Shown piece after piece: positions 33,132-42,663 of a DNA stretch of 64,000 bases. A model generated the notes under the pieces. It saw nothing but the letters and a program-made list of their open reading frames with translations, was not told the DNA's origin and searched no databases. A program made the position numbers and the translations under genes. This DNA comes from JAOUEA01 sp963821935 (GTDB lineage: Bacteria > Actinomycetota > UBA4738 > HRBIN12). The DNA is taken from contig CAWGFM010000004.1 of the NCBI GenBank assembly GCA_963821935.1, positions 434,001 to 498,000 of the forward strand, written 5' to 3'. How positions within the stretch are numbered: the stretch's first letter is position 1; every line of letters starts with the position of its first letter.

Positions 33132-33731
33132 CTACAGGTCGAAGCAGGGCTCGTGCAGCTCGATCCCGACCCGCACGTCGCCGGGGTCGGTGAACCCGCT
33201 GTCGCGACCCGGACCTCCCACGGCCGTATCGCCGCCGCCGTCGCCGTGCGTGGTCACGCAGAAATCGTTGCCCGCGCCGCCGCGAACGACGTCCTCGCCT
33301 CCCCCACCGTCCAGCGTCCGATCGCGGTCAGACCCTCCGTCGATCAGATCGTCACCGCCACCGCCATAGGCGTCGTCGCTCCCCCCGTCGCCGATCATGC
33401 GGTCGTTGCCTCCTGACCCGGCCAGGAGGTCCGGTCCGTCCCCCGCGATCAGCAGGTCTGCCCCCTGCTGCCCTCCGAGAAAATCGCGTCCTCGGCCACC
33501 GCGGATCTCGTCGTTGCCTTGACCGCCCATGAGTTGATCACTGCCACCTTTGCCGCAGATCACGTCTCGCCCGGCGGTCCCGCGAAGCGTGTCGCTTCGC
33601 GGCGTGCCCACGATGGTGCAGCCGCCGCCACGGTCGACACGCTCGGTCCCCGGTCCGGACGCCACGGCAGGCGTTCCCGCCGTCAGCATCACCGCACCAG
33701 CCAGCGCCCACACGCCGAAACGTGCACGCAT
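33132..33731 (-). CDS. Secreted RTX-repeat (calcium-binding) protein, copy 1
   Basis: 199-residue exported protein. A Sec signal peptide (about 1-25, ending PAVA-SG) is followed by a Cys-containing cap (CTIVGT, DVICGK). About nine RTX nonapeptide-like repeats of the GGxGxDxxx type (about 60-160) should fold into a calcium-bound parallel beta-roll, and a C-terminal cap contains two more Cys. It carries an N-terminal signal instead of a C-terminal type I secretion tail, so export is probably Sec-dependent. GGAGGGGG precedes the ATG. It is a tandem paralogue of the next gene. Confidence 0.88.
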   Translation of the reverse strand: MRARFGVWALAGAVMLTAGTPAVASGPGTERVDRGGGCTIVGTPRSDTLRGTAGRDVICGKGGSDQLMGGQGNDEIRGGRGRDFLGGQQGADLLIAGDGPDLLAGSGGNDRMIGDGGSDDAYGGGGDDLIDGGSDRDRTLDGGGGEDVVRGGAGNDFCVTTHGDGGGDTAVGGPGRDSGFTDPGDVRVGIELHEPCFDL

Positions 33732-33828
33732 GTCGGTCCCCCCTCCGCAAACGTGGTGGTCCGAACGTAGCCCCCAGCTCCTGGAGGGTCAAACCGATCC
33801 TCCACCGACCGCGACGTCGGCGGGGTCG

Positions 33829-34428
33829 CTACTCCCCGAAGCAGATCCGATGGTGCTCGATGCTGATGCGCGTGTCGCCCGGATCGGTGAAGCCGACATC
33901 GTCGCCTTGGCCGCCGATGGCGGTATCGCCGCCACGCTCATCGTCGGTGGAGACGCAGAAGTCGCTGCCGGGGCCGCCGCGCACGAGGTCGTGACCCACG
34001 TTCCCCTCCAACGGCTGGTCGCGGCCCGCGCCTCCGTCGAGCAGGTCGTTGCCGCCGCCCCCGATACCGAAGTCGGAGCCGCCACGGCCGAACATGCGGT
34101 CGTTCCCGCCTCCGCCCTCCATGGAGTCGCCGCCATCGCCGGCGAACACCCGATCGGCGCCCTGACCACCACTCAGGAAGTCGCTCCCAGGTCCGCCGCG
34201 CAGGATGTCGTTCCCTCGGGATCCTCGGAGGAAGTCGTTCCCGCCCTTGCCACAGATCACATCAGGGCCTGGGGTCCCGTTGAGTGTGTCCCTGCCGGTG
34301 GTTCCCACGATCGTGCACCCACTGCCCCGATCCGCTCCCCCGTCGCCCGGATCCGAGGCCGCCGCCGGTGGTCCGGCGACCACCACCATGGCGCCCAGCA
34401 CACTCCAGATCCAGCGACGACCACGCAT
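33829..34428 (-). CDS. Secreted RTX-repeat (calcium-binding) protein, copy 2
   Basis: Also exactly 199 residues, with the same layout as copy 1: signal peptide (about 1-25), RGSGCTIVGT cap, the GPDVICGKGGNDFLRG repeat region, and a C-terminal cap with GFTDPGDTRISIE and a final Cys. The sequences are clearly alignable over their whole length, so they arose by tandem duplication. GGAGGGGG precedes the ATG in the same context as copy 1. Function is unknown; beta-roll calcium binding is inferred. Confidence 0.88.
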   Translation of the reverse strand: MRGRRWIWSVLGAMVVVAGPPAAASDPGDGGADRGSGCTIVGTTGRDTLNGTPGPDVICGKGGNDFLRGSRGNDILRGGPGSDFLSGGQGADRVFAGDGGDSMEGGGGNDRMFGRGGSDFGIGGGGNDLLDGGAGRDQPLEGNVGHDLVRGGPGSDFCVSTDDERGGDTAIGGQGDDVGFTDPGDTRISIEHHRICFGE

Positions 34429-34483
34429 GACGGTTCCCCCTCCGAGTTGCGTCGTCCGACCGTATCCCCGGCTGCTGGCGGCG

Positions 34484-35172
34484 TCAAAGTCGGTCCCGGA
34501 TCGAGGAGACGGCTCGCACGAACACCTCGTCCATCATCTGCGGCGTGAGCTTGCCGGTGAAGGTGTTCTGCTGGCTTGGATGGAAGCAACCCATGACCGT
34601 GAACGGCCCCACGATCGTCTCCGCGCCGTGCCCGAACCGCGGCTTCGGACGCGGGGTGGCATGCCCGTGGGCCGCCAGTGCCCGCAGCACCCCGTCGAAG
34701 GCGAACGACCCCAGCGCCACGATGACACGGAGATGGCCGAGCGCCTCGATCTCCCGTTCCAGGAACGGAAGGCATGTGTCTCGCTCTGCCGGGGTCGGCC
34801 TGTTCGAAGGGGGTGCGCATCGGTTGACGGCGGTGACGTATGCGCCGGTCAGGCGCAGACCGTCGTCACGATCGCTGCTCGTGGGCTGGTTCGCGAACCC
34901 GACCCGATGCAACGAGGCGTACAGGAAATCGCCGGAGCGGTCGCCGGTGAAGATCCGCCCGGTGCGGTTCCCGCCGTGGGCCGCCGGAGCCAGCCCCACG
35001 ATCATCACGGCCGCGTCGGGGTCCCCGAACCCCGGCACCGGGCGACCCCAGTACCCCTGGTCCGCGAACCGGGCAACCTTCTCCCGCGCCACCTGCTCGC
35101 GCCAGGTGACCAGGCGCGGACACGCCCGGCAGACCACGATGTCTCGTTCGATAGCCGCGAGCGCGTGGCCGC

Positions 35173-35176
<4 letters not shown>
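34484..35176 (-). CDS. Uracil-DNA glycosylase, family 5 (UDGb)
   Basis: 230-residue base-excision repair enzyme. Motif A reads GLAPAAHGGNRTGR (about 61-74), lacking the polar catalytic residue of other UDG families, as is normal for family 5. Motif B is HPSQQNTFTG (about 199-208). Four cysteines (C16, C19, C120, C135) should hold a 4Fe-4S cluster. The ATG at 35176 overlaps the stop of the ABC-F gene. Family 5 enzymes remove uracil, hypoxanthine and other deaminated bases and are most common in thermophiles and actinobacteria. Confidence 0.92.
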
Positions 35177-36797
<1,621 letters not shown>

Positions 36798-36801
<4 letters not shown>

Positions 36802-37499
36802 GGCCGGAGTGCGGCCGTGAGCGCTCGGAGCGAGATCGACCCCGGTTCGGCCTCCAGCCAGCGTTCCATAGCCTCTCGCCGGGCCGGCCACTCCGCGTCG
36901 GTCATGGCGAACCACGCCGTGTCGCGATTGCGGCCCTTCACGATCATGTGCTGGCGGAACACGCCTTCGAACGTGAAACCGAGGCGCTCGGCAGCGGCGC
37001 GGGAGCGGACGTTGAGCGCGTCGCACTTCCATTCCACACGCCGGTTCCCGAGGACGTCGAAGGCTTCATGCAGCAGCAAGTAGGTCGTCTCGGTGTTGGT
37101 CCGGCCTCGTTGCGCGGCCGGGACGTACCAGATGTGTCCGAGCTCCATGCGGCGGTCGTGCAGCACGATGTTGAGGGAGCTGACGACACCGACCGGGGAC
37201 CCGGTCTGGCGATCGAGGACCGTGCGGAAGGTGGGATCGGTCGACGAGGCGATGCCGGCGAGCCAGTCCCGCATCGCAGCGGCCGATGCGAATGGCCCAT
37301 AGGCGAGGTAGGTCCAGACGGCTTCGGATGCCCGGTCTCCGTGCGTCGCCCCGAACAGCTCGTCCGCGTGCGCCGCCGGATCGACCGGCACCAGCCGAAC
37401 GAACCGGCCTTCGAGGGGGCCCGGCCCGGGCGGGGCGGCATCGGAGCCTGCAACGGGCGCGCCGACCGGAAGATCGTCTCGGGAGGGCAGGGGGTCCAT
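36798..37499 (-). CDS. RimJ/RimL-type GNAT acetyltransferase
   Basis: About 233 residues. After a Pro/Ala-rich N-terminus, the acyltransferase fold begins with LEGRFVRLVPVDP and contains RRMELGHIWYVPAAQRGR and NVRSRAAAERLGFTFEGVFR, the RimL-like pattern of a large subgroup of about 220-residue proteins. The start is uncertain: ATG at 37499, or ATG at 37520 overlapping the upstream stop. Neither has a clear Shine-Dalgarno. The stop overlaps the ABC-F start. Confidence 0.87.
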
Positions 37500-37512
37500 C
37501 ACGACCGGCAGG

Positions 37513-37950
37513 CTACACATCGCTGGGCGGTCGCCGGGGCTCACGATCTGCAACCCGCAACGACCGGAACCGGCCCGCCGCGGCCTCGAACGGCTCCAGC
37601 GGATCCAGCAGCTGCTCGACGGCCCAGATCAGGCCCTCGAACCCGCCCAGCTCAGGCGCCTCTTCACGCAGGGCCCGGGCGCGATCGAGTCCCTCGGCGA
37701 GACCGGCGGTGCAGGCGAGCCATTCCGCCTCGAGGGGCGCCGCACGCCACGATGGCATGAGCACCTGCACGCGGCGGATGCCGGCTTCGAACTCGACCAA
37801 GGCGTCGGGCAGTGGCGTGCCGGGCAGCCGGGTCGTGGGCATGACCGTCGTGAGCGCCCGCTTGGCTGGTTCGAGCTCCTCCAGCACGGTGGTGAAGGCA
37901 TCGAACGGACGCTCCAGATCGGCGGGCAGCCGCTTCCTCCGCCAGATCAC
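37513..37950 (-). CDS. Hypothetical soluble helical protein
   Basis: 145-residue protein that I do not recognise. It is predicted mainly helical, with a basic start (WRRKRLP), a central Leu/Ala/Glu-rich part and a charged, Pro-rich tail. No signal peptide, membrane span or metal motif is visible. The GTG at 37950 overlaps the stop of the glycerophosphodiesterase gene as GTGA, which fixes the start. It is a conserved-position member of the nth-to-udg chain, so a link to DNA or phospholipid metabolism is possible but unproven. Confidence 0.7.
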   Translation of the reverse strand: MIWRRKRLPADLERPFDAFTTVLEELEPAKRALTTVMPTTRLPGTPLPDALVEFEAGIRRVQVLMPSWRAAPLEAEWLACTAGLAEGLDRARALREEAPELGGFEGLIWAVEQLLDPLEPFEAAAGRFRSLRVADREPRRPPSDV

Positions 37951-38714
37951 GATGCGAACGTGCGGTCCCGAGCGGCGACGACCGCGACCGGATCGTTGGT
38001 GGCCACGGCGTCGATGCCCGCTCGCATCAGGTCCACGGCCCGATCCGGCTCGTCCACGATCCACGTGCCCACGAACGAGCCGTCACGGTGCACCCGGTCG
38101 GCGAACCCCGGTTCTGCTCTCTCGACCATGGTCGCGAAGGGCAGCACCCACGGGTGGCCCTGCTCGCGAGCGAACCGGGCAGCTACGTCGGCCTCGACGT
38201 CGTAGGCCGTCAGTAGTCCCGTCGCCAGGCCGGGCTCGAGCTCCCGCGCCCGTGCGATCGACAGCGGGTTGAAGCTCGATACCAGCACCGGCCCCACGAA
38301 CGCGGTCCGCTGGAGCGCCGCCAGCGTCGCTTCGACGGCCAGCTCACGATCGGGATCGAAGTCCGATTCGCCGGGGAGGTTCTTGATCTCGATGTCGACG
38401 CCGATCCGGCCCGAGGTGTCAGTCAGTACATCGACGAGCGACGGGATCCCGATCTCCGCGTCGGCGTCTCGCATGTGGAGCCGCCGCACCTGGGACATGG
38501 AGAGCGAGCGCACCGCGCCGTGGCCATCGGTGGTGCGATCCACGAGCGCGTCGTGGAGCACGACGGCGTGGCCATCGGCGGTCACGCGCACGTCGAATTC
38601 CACGACGTCGGCACCCGAGCGCACCGCAGCCTCGAAGGCCGCCATGGTGTTCTCCGGATGGGTCACCGAGGCGCCTCGATGCGCCACCACGAGCGGAACC
38701 CCCGAACGCCTCAC
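37947..38714 (-). CDS. Glycerophosphodiester phosphodiesterase family protein
   Basis: 255-residue TIM-barrel hydrolase that splits glycerophosphodiesters to glycerol-3-phosphate and an alcohol. The metal/catalytic motif VAHRGASVTHPENT is near residues 10-23, with EFDVRVTADG and the second catalytic His in VVLHDALVDRTT. There is no signal peptide, so it acts in the cytosol. The GTG at 38714 overlaps the nth stop as GTGA. Substrate specificity is not determinable. Confidence 0.92.
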   Translation of the reverse strand: MRRSGVPLVVAHRGASVTHPENTMAAFEAAVRSGADVVEFDVRVTADGHAVVLHDALVDRTTDGHGAVRSLSMSQVRRLHMRDADAEIGIPSLVDVLTDTSGRIGVDIEIKNLPGESDFDPDRELAVEATLAALQRTAFVGPVLVSSFNPLSIARARELEPGLATGLLTAYDVEADVAARFAREQGHPWVLPFATMVERAEPGFADRVHRDGSFVGTWIVDEPDRAVDLMRAGIDAVATNDPVAVVAARDRTFAS

Positions 38715-39382
38715 ACCAGGCTGGCGGGGCACAGGTCGCTCACCGGGCACACGTCGCATCTCGGCTTCTTCGCCTGACAGATCGCGCGCCCGTGATCGAT
38801 CAGCACGTAGCTGAAGTCGAACCACCGCTCCTCGGGCACCAGCCGCATCAGATCTCGTTCGATCTTGTCGGCATCGTGCTCACCGCTGAACCCCAACCGG
38901 TTGGACAGCCGACGCACGTGGGTGTCGACCGCGATGCCCTCGACGATGCCGAATGCATTGCCCAGGACGATGTTGGCCGTCTTGCGCGCGACCCCTCGGA
39001 GCGTCTGGAGATCCTCCATCGTGTCTGGCACCTGTCCGCCGTACACCGTGACGATGCGCTCACAGGATGCTCGGATCGAGATCGCCTTCTGATTGAAGAA
39101 CCCCGTGGGCTTGATGTCACCCTTCAGCTCGTCCTCGGGCACCCGCAGGTAGTCCTGGGCCGAGCGGTACTTCAGGAACAGGGAGGCCGTGACCTCGTTC
39201 ACCTTCTCGTCGGTGCACTGGGCCGACAGGATCGTGGCGATGAGGCATTCCAGCGGGTTCGTGAAGTTGAGCGCAACATGGGCGTCGGGGTAGGTCGTCG
39301 AGAGCACTTCGATGATGACGGGCGCGCGTTCGGCGATCGGGCTCCTGCGGGTGAGTGAGCGCTTCTTCCGGGTGGGTGCCAC
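38711..39382 (-). CDS. nth: Endonuclease III
   Basis: Bifunctional DNA glycosylase/AP lyase (223 residues) for oxidised pyrimidines. The helix-hairpin-helix LRGVARKTANIVLG contains the catalytic Lys, the catalytic Asp is in AVDTHVRRLSNRLG, and the C-terminal CX6CX2CX5C (CQAKKPRCDVC...C) binds a 4Fe-4S cluster. The start is GTG at 39382, with TACGCT 7 bases upstream. It is the first gene of a six-gene minus-strand chain that ends with another Fe-S repair enzyme (UDGb). Confidence 0.95.
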   Translation of the reverse strand: MAPTRKKRSLTRRSPIAERAPVIIEVLSTTYPDAHVALNFTNPLECLIATILSAQCTDEKVNEVTASLFLKYRSAQDYLRVPEDELKGDIKPTGFFNQKAISIRASCERIVTVYGGQVPDTMEDLQTLRGVARKTANIVLGNAFGIVEGIAVDTHVRRLSNRLGFSGEHDADKIERDLMRLVPEERWFDFSYVLIDHGRAICQAKKPRCDVCPVSDLCPASLV

Positions 39383-39389
39383 TGTCGGC

Positions 39390-39395
39390 AGCGTA
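39390..39395 (-). promoter_or_regulatory. -10 box of leaderless nth operon
   Basis: TACGCT on the minus strand, 7 bases before the nth GTG, with no Shine-Dalgarno. It faces the divergent TACACT box of the AlkA-like gene. Confidence 0.5.
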
Positions 39396-39417
39396 CCGGC
39401 GCGTCGGCCGAGCCGCC

Positions 39418-39423
39418 TACACT
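39418..39423 (+). promoter_or_regulatory. -10 box of leaderless AlkA-like gene
   Basis: TACACT, then 6 bases, then the GTG at 39430. No Shine-Dalgarno is present. It shares a 47-base divergent region with the nth promoter. Confidence 0.55.
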
Positions 39424-39429
39424 CGATGG

Positions 39430-40326
39430 GTGCACTCCGTCCGCGACGTCTTGCACCCGCTTCCGCCGTTCGACTTCTCGCTGAGCCTTCGGTTCCTCGA
39501 AGGGTTCACGCCCGCCCAGGGCGATCAGGCGATCGTCGATGGCGCCATCGTCAAGTCATTGCGCCTCGACGGGCTCACGGTGGTGTTCCGGGTGGCGACT
39601 CCGAGTGAACACGATGTGGACGCACCTGTGCTGGACCTCGAGATCGTCTCCGGCGAGGTCCTCGATACCGAAACACGGGCCGCCATCGCCCAGCGGGTGG
39701 GCGACTTCCTCTCGATCGCCGACGACCTGTCCCCGTTCATCGGGCTTGCCCATGCCGACCCTTCGTTCGCGCCCGTCGAGCAGCGGCTGCACGGACTCCA
39801 TCAGGTCCGGTTCCTGACACCGTTCGAGAACCTGTGTTGGGCGGTCATGGGCCAGCGCACCAGCGAACGGTCGGCTCGTCGGGTCAAGGAGGCCTTCGTG
39901 GAGCGGTTCGGTTCCGGCCTCACGCTCGACGGTCAGTGGCACCCGGCGTTCCCCGAAGCACTCGACCTGGACGGCGTGACCGTCCGAGATCTCGAGCCCA
40001 TCGTCCGCCACCGTGGCAAGGCTCGATCCCTGGTCCGTGTCTTCGAAGCGTGGAGCCAGGTCGACGAGGAGTGGCTCCGCACGGCGCCGGTGGCCGACGT
40101 CGAGGAGTGGCTCCGGTCGATCGATGGGGTCGGCCCCTGGTCGGCCTCGTTCGTCCTGTTCCGAGGGTTGGGGCGTCCTGCCCCCCCGCAGATCGGGCCG
40201 CACTTCCTGAAGGCGATCCGGGCTGCCTACGGAGCGTCCACGACGGAAACCGTCGCCCACGAGCTCGCGGAGCGATACCGGGACTGGGCGGGCTATTGGC
40301 TCTTGTATCTGCGCGCTGCCTCGTGA
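39430..40326 (+). CDS. HhH-GPD (AlkA-like) DNA glycosylase homologue
   Basis: 298-residue protein with the AlkA layout: an N-terminal beta domain (about 1-110) and a helical HhH-GPD core (about 130-295). The helix-hairpin-helix reads IDGVGPWSASFVLFRGLG (about 231-248). The catalytic Asp that follows the hairpin in AlkA (LPDDYLIK) appears to be replaced: the aligned stretch here is APPQIGPHFLKA. Activity may be lost, altered or supplied by another residue. The GTG at 39430 is the start. It is divergent from nth. Confidence 0.82.
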   Translation: MHSVRDVLHPLPPFDFSLSLRFLEGFTPAQGDQAIVDGAIVKSLRLDGLTVVFRVATPSEHDVDAPVLDLEIVSGEVLDTETRAAIAQRVGDFLSIADDLSPFIGLAHADPSFAPVEQRLHGLHQVRFLTPFENLCWAVMGQRTSERSARRVKEAFVERFGSGLTLDGQWHPAFPEALDLDGVTVRDLEPIVRHRGKARSLVRVFEAWSQVDEEWLRTAPVADVEEWLRSIDGVGPWSASFVLFRGLGRPAPPQIGPHFLKAIRAAYGASTTETVAHELAERYRDWAGYWLLYLRAAS

Positions 40327-40333
40327 TCCGTAC

Positions 40334-41254
40334 TCACCCGCTGATGGTGGGCTTGGGCTGCTCGTTGACCGTCAGCTGGAAGACGTCCGGCCTGGAGTAG
40401 TGACCGACCGCATCGAACTTGTAGCGGTGCGATCGCAAGAGCCCTGCATCGATGGTGGCGTAGAGGATGCCCTCCTCACCCACCAACGGCCCGGCGAGCA
40501 GCTGCCCGTCGGGGTCGACGATCGCCGACCACCCGTCGTTGCACCAGTCGTCTGCGTCGCCCCACATCTCGCGACCCGGGGTCTCGGCCGGCACGTCGGA
40601 GCCCCGAAGCAACGGGGCGACCCCGACGACGAAGACCCGGCCTTCCCGCGCGATGTGTCGCAGGGTCGCGACCCAGTTCTCACCGTTGTCCCAGGTCGGA
40701 GCCGTCCAGATCTGCACGCCCTTGTCGTACATGGCGGTGCGGGCCAGCGGCATGAAGTTCTCCCAGCAGATCAACCCACCGACCCTGCCGAACGGCGTCT
40801 CGTACACCTCGAGATCGGACCCGTCACCCATGCCCCAAACCAGCCGTTCCCCTCCGGTCGGCATCAGCTTGCGATGCTTGCCCAACAGCGAGCCGTCGGG
40901 ACCGAACATCAGCTGCGCGTTGTAGAGGGTGCCGGTGTCGCCGAGCTCGTTGACGCCCACGGACATGTAGGCCTTCGCGGACTTCGCGGCCTTGCCGAGG
41001 GCCTCGGTGGCGGGACCGGGCACCCGGACCGATTGATCGACCAGACGGCTCATGAGCTCATCGAACGCGCCGTCCCATGCCGGTGCCCGCCACACCCAGT
41101 CCGGGTACGTCGGGATGAACGTCTCGGGGAACACGATCAGCCTCGCGTCCTGGGCGGCCGCTTCCTTGGCGCGGGCCGCCACCAGGTCGATCGTCGCCTC
41201 GCGGTCCAGGAACACCGGCGTCGCCTGCACAGCCGCGACCGTCACCTCGCTCAT
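40334..41254 (-). CDS. Nitrilase (carbon-nitrogen hydrolase)
   Basis: 306-residue enzyme of the nitrilase superfamily. The catalytic triad is E44 (VFPETFIP), K129 (KHRKLMPT) and C163 (GGLICWENFMP). The PTGGERLVWGMGDG and CWENFMPLAR segments resemble true nitrilases that turn nitriles into acids and ammonia, rather than amidases. It starts 10 bases after the FMN-binding protein gene, so it is the last gene of a decarboxylase/peptidase/flavoprotein/nitrilase cassette. Confidence 0.9.
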   Translation of the reverse strand: MSEVTVAAVQATPVFLDREATIDLVAARAKEAAAQDARLIVFPETFIPTYPDWVWRAPAWDGAFDELMSRLVDQSVRVPGPATEALGKAAKSAKAYMSVGVNELGDTGTLYNAQLMFGPDGSLLGKHRKLMPTGGERLVWGMGDGSDLEVYETPFGRVGGLICWENFMPLARTAMYDKGVQIWTAPTWDNGENWVATLRHIAREGRVFVVGVAPLLRGSDVPAETPGREMWGDADDWCNDGWSAIVDPDGQLLAGPLVGEEGILYATIDAGLLRSHRYKFDAVGHYSRPDVFQLTVNEQPKPTISG

Positions 41255-41264
41255 CGGAGCCTCC

Positions 41265-41909
41265 TCATTCGCCTCGCACCTCGGCGCTGGGGTCGCGGGC
41301 CGGATCGTCGGCGGGCAGGACGTCGGCCGCCCAATCGTTGCGTTTCCACTCGGGAACCGGTGTCGTGCACGCCGCTCGCGGCACGAACGCCGAGCTCTCC
41401 ACCGTGGTCATGCGATGGATGTAGCGCGGGCAATTCGGGAAGATGTGCGTGGGGCGGACCCGCACGACGAACTGGGCTTCGGGCCACGCGCCGTGCAGCG
41501 GATCGTGCAGGTCGACCGTCGCCTCTCCGTTGACCCGCAGCCGATGTCGGTGCTCGAAGTCGATGAACAGCATCCCCACGTGGTGACCGGCCACGATGTT
41601 GCCCATCGACAGGTACATGCCGTTCCCGTCGTAGTTGGGGAACGCCAGCGTCACTTCGTCAATTACCTTGACGAATCCTCGGTCACCGCCCTTGTACGAC
41701 ACGTTCGGCCTGCCCGCTTCGTCGGCTGTCGCCAGGAAGAACATGTCCCTGGCCTCGATGAACTCTTTGTCCTGCTCGGTGAATCGATCGTGCAGGATGA
41801 CGTCCTCCAGCCGATCGGCCAGCCTGCGTGTGTCGAATCGATCCTGCAGCTCCCGGCTCCCCGCGTGGTAGAAGGCGTCGCCGTCCTCGGCCTTCGGGTT
41901 GTCGCTCAT
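41265..41909 (-). CDS. Pyridoxamine 5'-phosphate oxidase-fold FMN-binding protein
   Basis: 214-residue split-barrel flavoprotein of the PNPOx-like group. The flavin segment is FFLATADEAGRPNVSYKGG with LAFPNYDGNGMYLSMGNI, and the C-terminal FPNCPRYIHRM motif is typical of this subgroup. The reaction is unknown; it is not PdxH, which is encoded at 18492. It lies 13 bases before an S51 peptidase gene stop and 10 bases before the nitrilase start, in one apparent transcript. Confidence 0.85.
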   Translation of the reverse strand: MSDNPKAEDGDAFYHAGSRELQDRFDTRRLADRLEDVILHDRFTEQDKEFIEARDMFFLATADEAGRPNVSYKGGDRGFVKVIDEVTLAFPNYDGNGMYLSMGNIVAGHHVGMLFIDFEHRHRLRVNGEATVDLHDPLHGAWPEAQFVVRVRPTHIFPNCPRYIHRMTTVESSAFVPRAACTTPVPEWKRNDWAADVLPADDPARDPSAEVRGE

Positions 41910-41922
41910 GGCCGCTCCTCGC

Positions 41923-42663
41923 TCACCGTTCCTGGAGGCCCAACGCCAGCGCGAACGTCTCACCTGCGGCGTGCCGCGTCCAGGCGCCGTGCTCGAAGAC
42001 ATGCACGCTGCCCGCGCCGACCACGTCCCAACGAGTGCAGTCGCCGACCATGGCGGTGTCCTCGTCGATCCCGACGATCCTCGATCCATCGGGCAGCGAG
42101 GATTCCATCAGCCCGATCAATCCCGGCACGTGCAGGTCCAATGCGTCCCAGTGCGGACCGAACCACGTGCCCGGGAACACGCCAAGACCGGGCCGCCAGA
42201 TCTGTGCGTCGATCGCCGCTCGAGCACTGTCCGGAGCCATGTCACCCAGGCACGCCACCCCTGCGCTGCAGCCGGCGTAGCCCATGCCCGTGCGCATGGC
42301 ACCGAGGAGCGCGCGCCAGAACGGGGTGTCCCGGAGGACCGACGCGAGGTCTGCAGGGTTCCCACCGCTGAAGTAGACCATCGACGCGCCGCCCACCATG
42401 TCCACCAGGTCGTCTCGATACGCGTCGTCGCGGGACTTCAGCGGCACGACCGTGGCGTCGATGCCGGCGGCCGCGTAGTGCGCCAACCCCTTGGCCGCCC
42501 ACCGATCGAACACCTCGTCGCCCTCAGCCGCCGAGGCCGTCGGCAGGACCAGGACGGTTCCTGTGCGTGCATCATCCCGGCCGAGCATGCGCCGGTCGAC
42601 GTCCTCGGTCCAGGGTTCGAATTCGCCCGAGCCGAGCAGCGCCCACATCGAGGTCGGCGTCAC
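41923..42663 (-). CDS. Peptidase S51 (cyanophycinase/dipeptidase E-like)
   Basis: 246-residue serine peptidase of the class I glutamine-amidotransferase-like fold. The nucleophile is the Ser in YAGCSAGVACLG near residue 122, with the preceding YFSGGNPADL strand. Family members cleave Asp-containing dipeptides or cyanophycin; the substrate here is open. The start is GTG at 42663, which overlaps the decarboxylase stop as GTGA, giving translational coupling. Confidence 0.85.
   Translation of the reverse strand: MTPTSMWALLGSGEFEPWTEDVDRRMLGRDDARTGTVLVLPTASAAEGDEVFDRWAAKGLAHYAAAGIDATVVPLKSRDDAYRDDLVDMVGGASMVYFSGGNPADLASVLRDTPFWRALLGAMRTGMGYAGCSAGVACLGDMAPDSARAAIDAQIWRPGLGVFPGTWFGPHWDALDLHVPGLIGLMESSLPDGSRIVGIDEDTAMVGDCTRWDVVGAGSVHVFEHGAWTRHAAGETFALALGLQER

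Noticed and set aside
33160..34240. Regular short repeats as a CRISPR array
   Set aside because: They are degenerate codons for GGxGxD protein repeats inside open frames, with no unique spacers.
33550..34548. A long plus-strand frame over the RTX genes
   Set aside because: Repeat structure on the opposite strand produces it; the minus frames have signal peptides and ribosome binding sites.
41265..41909. A second PdxH
   Set aside because: The protein belongs to the PNPOx fold but lacks the PdxH C-terminal WGGFRLSP region, which is present in the gene at 18492.
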